A stretch of 20,359 nt of DNA, from assembly GCA_028818385.1 (NCBI GenBank), contig JAPPNY010000194.1, positions 24,055-44,413 of the forward strand. The letters run 5' to 3'. The position numbers and the translations under genes were made by a program. The notes below the pieces were generated by a model. The model saw nothing but the letters and a program-made list of their open reading frames with translations. It did not search any database and was not told the origin of the DNA. Positions 1-6,832 of this stretch are shown here, in pieces; position 1 is the first letter of the stretch, and the number at the start of each line of letters is the position of its first letter. This DNA comes from Spirochaetaceae bacterium (lineage in GTDB: Bacteria; Spirochaetota; Spirochaetia; SZUA-6; Bin103).

Positions 1-2044
1 GGTTTCCCCGCCCACGCGGGGATGGACCCATGAGCCGATCCACCTTTGTGCTCTTTCGCTTGGTTTCCCCGCCCACGCGGGGATGGACCCGCCTATGACG
101 GAGCGCCGGCGATCGACACTACGGTTTCCCCGCCCACGCGGGGATGGACCACGGCCGCACTACCGACGGCAAGGCACCGTTGAGGTTTCCCCGCCCACGC
201 GGGGATGGACCTCAGGAGCGTTCCCCCGGCAACCCGCCGGGTGAGGTTTCCCCGCCCACGCGGGGATGGACCCTCGAACGAGTCGGGGGCTACCTACTCC
301 GAGGTGGTTTCCCCGCCCACGCGGGGATGGACCCACATGAGCTCATGCTGGAGCTCGCCTCAACTGGGTTTCCCCGCCCACGCGGGGATGGACCTGGGCG
401 CCGTCCTCACGCCGTCCCGGCCTGCCGGGTTTCCCCGCCCACGCGGGGATGGACCTTAAGTGCGCTGGCCAACGCCGGCGCGGTCACCGGTTTCCCCGCC
501 CACGCGGGGATGGACCCGCCTAACGGGCGGAGCTGTATGGCTTACGCCAGGTTTCCCCGCCCACGCGGGGATGGACCCGTGAACACCGGCACCACCTACT
601 CTCTGGGATTGGTTTCCCCGCCCACGCGGGGATGGACCCTGGACGAAGGGCTCCTAGCTCGCACGGACTATGGTTTCCCCGCCCACGCGGGGATGGACCC
701 TAGCGTGGGTGGCGGAGACCGTCGCGGCCTTCGGTTTCCCCGCCCACGCGGGGATGGACCCGCATGAGGAAGTGGCGCCGCCGGGCGTCCAAGGGTTTCC
801 CCGCCCACGCGGGGATGGACCTGTGTCCGTGTACGGCGTGCATGGGCCGCCGGCGGTTTCCCCGCCCACGCGGGGATGGACCGTGAATGCCGACCTGGGA
901 CGCGGCGGTGGATGAGGTTTCCCCGCCCACGCGGGGATGGACCTGTCTCCCTCGATGCCCCTGAGCGCGGTTCGCAGGTTTCCCCGCCCACGCGGGGATG
1001 GACCTCTGCCGCGGGCCTGTGATACGGTTACCACCGTGGTTTCCCCGCCCACGCGGGGATGGACCCGGCTGGATCTGTGGCCCGTCACGGCCCTGGATGG
1101 TTTCCCCGCCCACGCGGGGATGGACCCAAGCGCCCCAGCGAGGGCATGATCGAGTGGTGGGTTTCCCCGCCCACGCGGGGATGGACCCGCGAACCTCTTG
1201 CTCTACGATTCGCCCTTCTAGGTTTCCCCGCCCACGCGGGGATGGACCTCATCTTCCCGATCGGTCCAGGCGTCGGCTCCCGGTTTCCCCGCCCACGCGG
1301 GGATGGACCCCAGCGCGGGATCGCCCCGGTCGGGAACTTCGAGGTTTCCCCGCCCACGCGGGGATGGACCCGCTCATGAACTGTGTCTCTCCCATCCAGA
1401 AGGGGTTTCCCCGCCCACGCGGGGATGGACCCTCGAACGAGGCGGGGGCTACCTACGCGGAGCTGGTTTCCCCGCCCACGCGGGGATGGACCCCAAGAGC
1501 ACCGTGCGGTCGACGCCCATTTCGTGGTTTCCCCGCCCACGCGGGGATGGACCCTGCGGGACGCGGCGGCCGAAGCTGAAGGCGCGGGTTTCCCCGCCCA
1601 CGCGGGGATGGACCCGCTCCGAGGTCGTAGCTATCGGAGCGCCTGCCGGTTTCCCCGCCCACGCGGGGATGGACCCGTGTCCACCCTTCGGCGGCAGAAT
1701 CTTGAAGAGGTTTCCCCGCCCACGCGGGGATGGACCGTTCTTGACCGATAGGTTTTCTGACACTGCCGAGGTTTCCCCGCCCACGCGGGGATGGACCCCG
1801 CGCCAGATTGCCGCCGCCGGCGGACGGCTCGGTTTCCCCGCCCACGCGGGGATGGACCTGACTCAGCAGCAGATGGTTTCGCTTGTCGTGGGGTTTCCCC
1901 GCCCACGCGGGGATGGACCTGCTCGTGGTTCCCGTGAGGTCGATCAGGTGCCGGTTTCCCCGCCCACGCGGGGATGGACCCTGAATATGGCTTACGTAGT
2001 AAGATTATGCACGAATGGTTTCCCCGCCCACGCGGGGATGGACC
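1..2044 (+). CRISPR. CRISPR array, type I-E-like repeats, 34 repeats and 33 spacers
   Basis: Thirty-four copies of a 28-nt repeat start at 1, 62, 123 and so on every 61 nt to 1953, with the last at 2017-2044. I saw no mismatch in any copy. The repeat begins GGTTTCCCCGC and ends GCGGGGATGGACC. Its core CCCCGC-CCAC-GCGGGG folds into a 6-bp stem with a 4-nt loop, as in type I-E repeats processed by Cas6e. Spacers are 33 nt (29+32 in the usual I-E convention), except the last (1981-2016), which is 36 nt. By analogy with I-E arrays the transcript reads on the plus strand, so the leader and cas genes would lie left of base 1, outside the window. The window starts exactly at a repeat, so the array is probably cut by the contig edge. 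No cas gene is present here. Type assignment rests on repeat sequence alone. Confidence 0.99.
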
Positions 2045-2070
2045 TAGAGTAGGGGGCGCGCCCTCCCGAC

Positions 2071-2094
2071 GCCGACCCTCCCCCCTTACGGGGG
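2071..2094. terminator. C/G hairpin past the array, split by the IS
   Basis: Left of the IS the sequence reads GCCGACCCTCCCCCC-TTAC-GGGGG. Right of it (3538-3551) it reads TTACGGGGGTCGGC. Removing the IS and one target duplication rebuilds a near-perfect stem, GCCGACC...CCCC, TTAC loop, GGGGGTCGGC. This would be a strong hairpin about 30 nt downstream of the last repeat, and it could have ended array transcription. There is no clear T-tract, so the terminator role is inference. An additional small palindrome GGGCGCGCCC lies at 2053-2062. Confidence 0.45.
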
Positions 2095-2097
2095 GGG

Positions 2098-2120
2098 GGG
2101 TGCGACCCCATTTTGTGGAT
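2098..2120 (+). repeat. IS left inverted repeat (IRL)
   Basis: GGGTGCGACCCCA, then TTTTGTGGAT. It matches the reverse complement of 3515-3537 at 20 of 23 positions, and the three mismatches are clustered at positions 14-16. Confidence 0.9.
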
Positions 2121-2129
2121 AGACAAGAA

Positions 2130-2170
2130 ACCTCCCAGCCGGTGAGCTGATGCTCACACGACTGGGAGGT
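2130..2170 (+). promoter_or_regulatory. Stem-loop just upstream of the transposase start
   Basis: Outer arms ACCTCCCAG (2130-2138) and CTGGGAGGT (2162-2170) pair perfectly over 9 bp. Inside them GTGAGC and GCTCAC pair over 6 bp around a TGAT loop. The GGAGG that would serve as ribosome binding site for the GTG start at 2178 is in the right arm, so read-through transcripts from the neighbouring array would hide it. This resembles the known use of 5' hairpins in IS elements to block expression from external promoters. The function here is inference. Confidence 0.6.
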
Positions 2171-2177
2171 CAACGCA

Positions 2178-3509
2178 GTGAACAAGGAATTGGTGACTCA
2201 GTTCGTTGAGCAGGTCAAGGTCGACTGCTGCGGCGGCGAGGTCCGTGGGGCCAAGGGCGATGCGGAGGGGATGCTCCGATTGGAACTGACGGTGCACGAG
2301 AACCTCATGCGCCTCGGCCGGGAAACGGTGCGGCGCTTGGTATCCGAGATTGGTACGGGAGGTCAGGGCTCGGAGGTGAGCCACGACGGTCAGACGTACC
2401 GCTTCAAGGGGTATCGACCCAAGACCGTGCATGGACTGTACGGAGCGGTGAGGATCGTTCGTGCCTACTACGCCACGGGAAACGGGAGCGGCTGGGCGCC
2501 GCTGGATGAGCGGCTGGGAATCGGGGACGGGCACACGCCCGCGTGCGCCTACCATCTGGCGCTGTTCGTCGGCAACGAGCCGTACCAGAGCGGCCGCAGT
2601 CACTTCCACCAGATCTTTCGTCCTGACGGCACGGGCAAGATCTCGCTGCACAAGATCGAGCAGATGATCGACGCGCTGGGCTGTGGGCTGGAGCAGCAGC
2701 GCCAGCAGGAGATCGTCGCTCACTTCGACCCCGGCACGGCGCCGCCGAACGTGGAGGTCACACCGGTGAGATCACCGGTACGATGGTGGTGTGCATCGAT
2801 GCCGGCAAGGCGCCGATCAAGGGCAACGAGCGCGTAGATAACGATAATAGAACGAGATACGACCGAGAGTTCCGGGACGTCAAGGTGGCCGGCATCGAGC
2901 ATGCCGATGAGTTCTTTCGGCGGGTGTGGGTGGAAATGAACCGGCGCTGTAGCGATCTGAGCAAGCTGTGCCTGGTGTTCATCGGCGATGGAGCCGAGTG
3001 GATCTGGCAGCGGGTGGCGGAGTTGGACAACGAGACCAGTTGCCGCATTCTGGATTTCTGCCACGCCGCCGACCACCTCGCCGACCTCTGCAAGCTCCTG
3101 GATGGGGAGGGCAGCGAGCGCTGCCGGGAGCGCTTCGGGCGCTGGCGCGCGCAGCTCGGCGCCAGCGGCCCTGGGCAGCTTCTCACCGAGATGCACCAGG
3201 AGCGCGATGCTGCCGTGGGCAGCGCCAAGCGCGACGGCATCCAAGCCCAGATCAACTACTTCGAAGCCAACCGCCAGCGCATGAACTACCCGCTGTACCG
3301 CGACGACGGCCTGCCGATCGGCAGCGGCGCCGTGGAAAGCGCCTGCAAGAACGTGGCCGCGCGGATGAAGCGAAGCGGCACATGGACGCTCTCAGGAGCG
3401 AAGCACCTGCTGCAGTCGCATCTCCATGATGAACTCGCGCTTCGACCGCGACTTCAGGCAATCGCTCCCAGCGCTACCCGATCTTCATGCGCTGCCGGCT
3501 GCCGCATGA
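2178..3509 (+). pseudogene. ISKra4-family transposase, frame broken twice
   Basis: DDE-type transposase that would move this IS. The N-terminal part reads from GTG 2178 in one frame to about 2760 (MNKELVTQFVEQ...). The core continues in the -1 frame from about 2760 to 3415, with family signatures IGDGAEWIW, ILDFCHAADHL, YRDDGLPIGSGAVESACK and ARMKRSG. The C-terminus (ISMMNSRFDRDF...LPAAA) returns to the first frame from about 3417 and stops at 3507-3509, five bases before IRR. Some ISMich2-type elements are known to use a frameshift, but I see no slippery heptamer at either junction. The two shifts cancel, which fits one lost and one gained base. Either the gene is decayed or the assembly has indel errors. 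The C-terminal assignment rests on family resemblance and its fit to the IS end. Confidence 0.85.
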
Positions 3510-3514
3510 GCGCC

Positions 3515-3537
3515 ATCCACAGTTTGGGGTCGCACCC
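3515..3537 (-). repeat. IS right inverted repeat (IRR)
   Basis: ATCCACAGTTTGG then GGTCGCACCC, the partner of 2098-2120. It lies 5 nt past the deduced transposase stop at 3507-3509 and is followed immediately by the second copy of TTACGGGGG. Confidence 0.9.
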
Positions 3538-3623
3538 TTACGGGGGTCGGCTCTGGTCGGGCGCCCCGGAAAGCACGCATGATCGTCTGATCGGGTATCG
3601 TCGGCCGTCTGGAGGGACTTGCC

Positions 3624-4145
3624 ATGATGACCAAGACGATCGCCGCGGTTGCGCTGCTGCTGGCGGTCGCTAACGCGGCCGCCGAGCCGCCGACGTGCCT
3701 GCCGGTTTGCAGAGGTGAGGACCTGCGCGGTGTTGACTTGGAAGGCGTCTACCTGCGCGGTGCCCACCTGCAAGGTGCGGACCTGCGCGGCGCCAACCTG
3801 GCCGGCGTTGACCTGCGCTACGTCTACCTGGGCGGTGCGGACCTGCGCGGTGCTTGGCTGCGCGAAGCCGACCTGACCGATGCCTTTCTGCAAGGTGCGG
3901 ACCTGCGCGATGTCGACCTAGCCGAAGCCGATCTGACCGACACCTCCTTGGAGGGTGCGGATCTGCGCGGTGCTTTCCTGTGGGAAGCCGACCTGAGTGG
4001 CGCCGATCTGCGCGGTGCGGACCTGCGCGGTGCCGATCTGGCCGAAGCCGATCTGACCGACACCTCCTTGGAAGGTGCGGATCTGCGCGGCGTGCAGGGG
4101 TGCGATCGCTCCGGGGTGCTGCCCGGGTGTTCGGGCGACGAGTGA
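3624..4145 (+). CDS. Secreted pentapeptide-repeat protein
   Basis: 173 aa. Residues 1-20 are a signal peptide (MMTKT, then a hydrophobic AAVALLLAVANAAA stretch), so export is likely. Two Cys follow (TCLPVC). From about residue 31 to 158 the protein is almost unbroken A(D/N)LxG-type pentapeptide repeats (GADLRGANLAGVDL...), which fold into a right-handed quadrilateral beta-helix. The end CDRSGVLPGCSGDE has two more Cys and may cap the helix. The start is set by GGAGGG about 8 nt upstream of ATG 3624. The DNA has a near-exact 120-nt-offset repeat (3921-3960 and 4041-4080 differ at one base), equal to two helix coils, which suggests growth by unequal crossing-over. The function is not known. Cytoplasmic members such as Qnr or MfpA mimic DNA, but an exported one would not act on gyrase. 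It sits alone between the IS and the Sel1 gene. Confidence 0.9.
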   Translation: MMTKTIAAVALLLAVANAAAEPPTCLPVCRGEDLRGVDLEGVYLRGAHLQGADLRGANLAGVDLRYVYLGGADLRGAWLREADLTDAFLQGADLRDVDLAEADLTDTSLEGADLRGAFLWEADLSGADLRGADLRGADLAEADLTDTSLEGADLRGVQGCDRSGVLPGCSGDE

Positions 4146-4291
4146 GCTGAGCGGGCGCCGGGGCGCGCCGGCTGCTGATAATGGCCTTTATGCACACCCC
4201 GCACCTACATCCGTAGGGATGTTTCCGAACGTTCGGCGACCGTGAAGGTTGGCCTTCCTTCTGCGGGTCCCGGCTACGGCGCTTCGGACGT

Positions 4292-4336
4292 AGCAAGCTA
4301 TCTTGATAGCTCCGAGCATGAGATAGCTCCCGAGGA
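4292..4336 (+). repeat. Direct repeat A (copy 1), GATAGC-rich
   Basis: AGCAAGCTATC-T-TGATAGCT followed by CCGAGCATGAG and AGCTCCCG. It recurs at 4973-5017 with only a few base changes. The core GCTATC-tt-GATAGC is an inverted repeat, and a third GATAGC follows at 4323-4328. The pair brackets the Sel1-like gene. The same frame of both copies would read ASY-DSSEHE-AP, so the similarity may partly be coding: a leftover recombinase N-terminus. Confidence 0.8.
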
Positions 4337-4371
4337 CACCACGGCCGCGCCGGTGGTACCGTGGCGCGCGC

Positions 4372-4929
4372 ATGCTGCGGCGCTCACTCCTCAGCTTGGC
4401 GCTGGCCGCGCTCCTGGCGGCCGTCGCGATCGCGCAGACGACTCCGGATCGGGGGCCGTCCACGTACGGCACGATGCCGATCCGGGACTTGGTCAAGCGA
4501 GCCGAACAGGGTGAGCTCGTCTCAATGGTGGTCGCCGCCTATCGCTACGCATTAGGGATCGGCGTCCCGAGTGATCAGGAACGGTCCGGCCACTGGGCGC
4601 GCGCCGCCGCCGAGCACGGCGATCCGTTGGGCGCCGCACTCTACGCCTACTGGATCGGAATCGAGACCGGTGTGTTCCCATCATGGGATTCCATCGCCAA
4701 ACCGGATTTCTTCCACCCGAACTACGAACACGAGCACCTGTACCTCGAAGGCTATGCATGGGCGAGCATCGCAAGGATCTGCGACGAGACGATGCAGGAG
4801 GTGCTCGACGCCTACGCCGGCATTCTCGACGACGCGGCGCAACGCGCCGGCGGCGACGATCTGGCCGCGCAGTTGTTAGAGGAGCATTTCGGCGGCGCGG
4901 TAGACTGCGAGCGCGACCCGTGGTCATGA
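4372..4929 (+). CDS. Secreted Sel1-like repeat protein
   Basis: 185 aa. The N-terminus MLRRSLLSLALAALLAAVAIAQ is a classic Sec signal peptide, so the mature protein is probably periplasmic. Residues about 44-90 carry Sel1/TPR-like helical repeats (LVSMVVAAYRYALGIGV, ERSGHWARAAAEHGDPLGAALY), which usually make protein-protein contacts. The rest is acidic, and its residues E-H-L-Y-L-E-G-Y-A-W-A also look like a Sel1 helix pair. The start is the ATG at 4372; no convincing Shine-Dalgarno is visible. A TACCGT element at 4357-4362 could be a -10 for a very short leader, but this is weak. The TGA stop overlaps ATG 4926 of the recombinase remnant as ATGA. The gene lies between direct repeats A and B. 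Confidence 0.85.
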   Translation: MLRRSLLSLALAALLAAVAIAQTTPDRGPSTYGTMPIRDLVKRAEQGELVSMVVAAYRYALGIGVPSDQERSGHWARAAAEHGDPLGAALYAYWIGIETGVFPSWDSIAKPDFFHPNYEHEHLYLEGYAWASIARICDETMQEVLDAYAGILDDAAQRAGGDDLAAQLLEEHFGGAVDCERDPWS

Positions 4930-5740
4930 CACTCGAACTCCCGGCCTTCCACGTGGACGGCGCCCCGGAGACAGCAAGCTATCGTGATAGCTCCGAGCAT
5001 GAGCCAGCTCCCGCCGACGACGGCGCATCGCCGCCGCGGTCGCCGCGCTGGCCCCCAACACCCGCCGCGCCTACGCCTCGGCCTGGGACACCTGGTGCGC
5101 CTGGGCCGCCGTTCACGGACGCCGGGAGCTGCCCGCCTCGCCGCTCGACGTCGCCGACTTCTTCGAGCACCGCCACGCCGCCGGGCTCTCGCCGGCCACC
5201 GTGCGCCTGGCCCGCGCCGCCATCGCCAAGGCCCACCAGGTCGACGGCGCCCCCGACCCCACCGCCGATGCGCTCGTGCGCCATACCCTCCACCGCATCG
5301 GCCGCGAAGGCCGCCACCGCGGCCGCGGCTAGGCCGCGGGGCTCTCCTGGGCCGCAGCCGAAGCGGCCGCCTCCATCGCCGCCGCCACCGGCACGCTGGC
5401 CGGGATCCGCGACGCCGCGCTCATCCGCGTCGGCTCCGACGCCCTGCTGCGCGTCAGCGAGCTCGCCGCCCTGGGGCTCGCCGACCTCGAGCCCGCCGCC
5501 GACGGCGCGGCCACCCTCACCGTCGGCCACTCCAAGACCGACCAGCACGGCCGCGGCGAGCTGCGCTACCTCGGGCCCCCGACCCGCGCCGCCGTGGAGC
5601 GCTGGGTCGAGGCGGCCGGGCTCACCGAGCTGCAGCAGGCGGGCGGGTGGAAGTCCCCGACCACCGCGGCGCTCTACGTGCGCGCGGTGTGGGCGCAGCA
5701 CGGGCCGGTGGCGCGGCGGCGCTACGGCGCGGGGCAGTAG
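4926..5740 (+). pseudogene. Tyrosine recombinase/phage integrase, degraded
   Basis: A site-specific recombinase remnant. ATG 4926 overlaps the Sel1 stop and reads MTLELPAFHVDG...ASYRDSSEHEPAPADDGA. One base is then missing around 5025-5035. The next frame gives a good core-binding domain (IAAAVAALAPNTRRAYASAW...DFFEHRHAAGLSPATVRLARAAIAKAH). That frame is closed by an in-frame TAG at 5330-5332 where CAG (Gln) would fit, and continues past it to TAG 5738. The catalytic part keeps LLRVSEL (first Arg) and HSKTDQHG (Lys), then jumps from VERWVEAAG straight to LTELQQAGGWKSPTTAALYVR (final Trp and Tyr). The expected HxxR box and the roughly 60 residues around it are missing. With a frame break, a nonsense codon and a lost catalytic box it cannot be active. 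Confidence 0.85.
4973..5017 (+). repeat. Direct repeat B (copy 2), GATAGC-rich
   Basis: Second copy of the element at 4292-4336: AGCAAGCTATC-G-TGATAGCT, then CCGAGCATGAG, CC and AGCTCCCG. It lies inside the recombinase remnant's N-terminal segment, 681 nt downstream of copy A. The third GATAGC of copy A is not kept here. Confidence 0.8.
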
Positions 5741-5746
5741 CGGGCC

Positions 5747-5782
5747 GGAATCCAGCTCAGCCAGCCACCAGGGGGCCGATTC
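5747..5782. repeat. 36-bp direct repeat C
   Basis: GGAATCCAGCTCAGCCAGCC followed by ACCAGGGGGCCGATTC. It matches 6305-6340 at 30 of 36 positions, and the six differences fall in two blocks where AGC is replaced by GCG. The element starts and ends with an inverted GAATC/GATTC pair. It overlaps the stop codon (5781-5783) of the minus-strand gene that the two copies bracket. It could be a cassette boundary or the residue of an IS or MITE end. Confidence 0.8.
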
Positions 5783-6278
5783 AGAGCGACTTCAGTTCGA
5801 CGAGGATCTGCCGAAGCCGTTCGGCCAGCAGGTCTATGTGCTGCGCAGCATCGTCGTAGGCGATCGACCACGCCCGGCCTTCAGCGTTCTTGGCGAAGTC
5901 GAAGTCGGTCGAAAACTGCGCGAAGTCGTCGGTCGAAAACTGCTCGGCCCATTGCGAAAGGCGGTCCTTCAGCCTCGGGGCGGACTTTTCGCCGAGGAAC
6001 GCGCCGAAGCTGACGCCCCACAAACGGCCGCCCAGCGCCCTCCTCCCAGGCAAGACGAGCCAGGCCACCGAGACAAAGGCGGGCCGCCCTTGGGCTGGTT
6101 GTTCTCGCGCGGGGCTGGCGAGCGGGCAGCGCACCCGAACGCTGACGGAGGCCGAGCGCCAGAACAGCTCGGCTCCGTTCCGTTCCGCCACGTCCATGAG
6201 CTGCTCGGCGACATCACGAGCCTGGTCGCTGGGCAGCTCTTTCAGAAACCCCGCGCGCGTGAGAACAACTCTGGCCAT
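5781..6278 (-). CDS. Hypothetical protein, bracketed by direct repeats
   Basis: 165 aa, family not recognised. It begins MARVVLTRAGFLKELPSDQA. The N-terminal third is helical and the middle (residues about 35-85, FWRSASVSVRVRC...FVSVAWLVLPG) is beta-rich. The C-terminal half is charged and helical, with a short internal duplication (QFSTD-DFA-QFSTD). There is no signal peptide or membrane segment, so it is probably cytoplasmic. ATG 6278 is used; I see no strong ribosome binding site. Its neighbours are the broken recombinase upstream on the plus strand and a zinc ribbon beyond repeat D. The repeats at 5747-5782 and 6305-6340 leave almost no other sequence between them, so gene plus one repeat forms a 558-bp unit like a gene cassette. 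Confidence 0.65.
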   Translation of the reverse strand: MARVVLTRAGFLKELPSDQARDVAEQLMDVAERNGAELFWRSASVSVRVRCPLASPAREQPAQGRPAFVSVAWLVLPGRRALGGRLWGVSFGAFLGEKSAPRLKDRLSQWAEQFSTDDFAQFSTDFDFAKNAEGRAWSIAYDDAAQHIDLLAERLRQILVELKSL

Positions 6279-6304
6279 AGTAGGCGGACAGGGTACAGCG
6301 GTCG

Positions 6305-6340
6305 GGAATCCGCGTCAGCCGCGCACCAGGGGGCCGATTC
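6305..6340. repeat. 36-bp direct repeat D
   Basis: Second copy of the element at 5747-5782: GGAATCCGCGTCAGCCGCGC followed by ACCAGGGGGCCGATTC. It lies 27 nt upstream of the start of the bracketed minus-strand gene. Confidence 0.8.
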
Positions 6341-6405
6341 GGCCCGCAACCGCCCGTTCGGGTAGAGCCGGGGGTAGCGGGGCCTGAAGGTCGTGACGGG
6401 CCGTC

Positions 6406-6627
6406 ATGAGCGTCTGGCGCGGGCGCGTGCTACGTTGGGGCCAGGCTTCGCGGGTGGCTCCTGTCAAGATCATCGGGCGCAGGTGCCCGAGCTGCGCCCA
6501 CCGCCGTGCCGAGGTGGTCGACCAGGATCCGGTCGTGCTGCGCTGCTGCCGGTGCGGACAGGAGTACCGGCCGGATCAGCCGCGCGCCCGGCGCCTTACT
6601 GCCCGACGCTCCCGCCGTAGCGTTTGA
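6406..6627 (+). CDS. Small zinc-ribbon protein
   Basis: 73 aa if it starts at ATG 6406. CPSC (residues 27-30) and CCRCG (47-51) form a C2C2 zinc-ribbon knuckle pair, followed by a very basic tail (RARRLTARRSRRS). It is likely a small nucleic-acid- or protein-binding factor. The basic tail suggests DNA or RNA, but that is inference. The start is uncertain: no clear ribosome binding site precedes 6406, and the GTG at about 6454 would still keep the whole ribbon. The last 32 nt overlap the 3' end of the convergent ribbon-helix-helix gene. The Cys pattern is the main evidence that it is a gene. Confidence 0.6.
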   Translation: MSVWRGRVLRWGQASRVAPVKIIGRRCPSCAHRRAEVVDQDPVVLRCCRCGQEYRPDQPRARRLTARRSRRSV

Positions 6628-6832
6628 ACAGGAGCTGCAGGGCTTCCTCGGCGAGCTGCTGAGCCGTGGTGTCGCGCTCGACGGCCAGCATCCGCAGCCG
6701 CCGATGGACGGCCGGATTCAGGCGCAGCAGCAGCGCCTTGCGCTCCGACTTCGACGGCGCGGGCGCTCGCGGCGCCGGCGCGCTGCCGGCCGCACGGTTC
6801 AGGGCCGATGCCAGGTCGTCACTCTTGCTCAT
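6596..6832 (-). CDS. Ribbon-helix-helix centromere-binding/ParB-like partner of ParA
   Basis: 78 aa. The N-terminal half is flexible and Ala/Pro-rich (MSKSDDLASALNRAAGSAPAPRAPAP). The C-terminal half, KALLLRLNPAVHRRLRMLAVERDTTAQQLAEEALQLLFKRY without the breaks, is a beta strand plus two helices of the CopG/Arc/ParG type. ATG 6832 overlaps the parA stop as ATGA, so the two are translationally coupled. Type Ib partition loci (ParF-ParG, delta-omega) have this order: a small ParA, then a small RHH protein with an unfolded N-tail that stimulates the ATPase and binds a centromere/operator upstream of parA. Its likely site is the GATAGC array at 7469-7515. The role is inferred from context and fold. 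Confidence 0.75.
   Translation of the reverse strand: MSKSDDLASALNRAAGSAPAPRAPAPSKSERKALLLRLNPAVHRRLRMLAVERDTTAQQLAEEALQLLFKRYGGSVGQ

Larger units (their letters stand above)
2095..3537 (+). mobile_element. ISKra4-family (ISMich2-like) insertion sequence
   Basis: About 1.44 kb. The left end (2098-2120, GGGTGCGACCCCA...GTGGAT) and the right end (3515-3537, ATCCAC...GTCGCACCC) are inverted repeats matching at 20 of 23 positions. Ends beginning GGG are typical of the ISMich2/ISKra4 groups. TTACGGGGG occurs directly outside both ends (2086-2094 and 3538-3546), a 9-bp (or 8-bp) target duplication. The left boundary is blurred because the duplication and the IS both contribute to an 11-G run at 2090-2100, which has about three G more than expected. 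The element carries one transposase gene, which appears frame-disrupted. Confidence 0.9.

Noticed and set aside
541..2016. Shared TATGGCTTACG between spacer 9 and spacer 33
   Set aside because: Eleven bases at different offsets within the spacers, with no similarity around them; probably chance.
144..2052. Many long open frames across the CRISPR array on both strands
   Set aside because: They arise because a G/C-rich 61-nt unit without stops repeats in shifting frames. Their peptides are just translated repeats.
2045..2100. CRISPR leader on the right side of the array
   Set aside because: Repeat orientation puts the leader on the left; the right side is G/C-rich hairpin sequence without an A/T-rich leader.
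2740..2785. Programmed ribosomal frameshift in the transposase
   Set aside because: No slippery heptamer or run is visible at the junction, and a second unrelated shift occurs downstream; decay or indel errors fit better.
4683..6365. A 560-codon plus-strand frame through the recombinase and the unknown gene
   Set aside because: Pro/Arg/Ser-rich low-complexity text antisense or out of frame to real domains; only its 4926-5030 part is plausible as the recombinase N-terminus.
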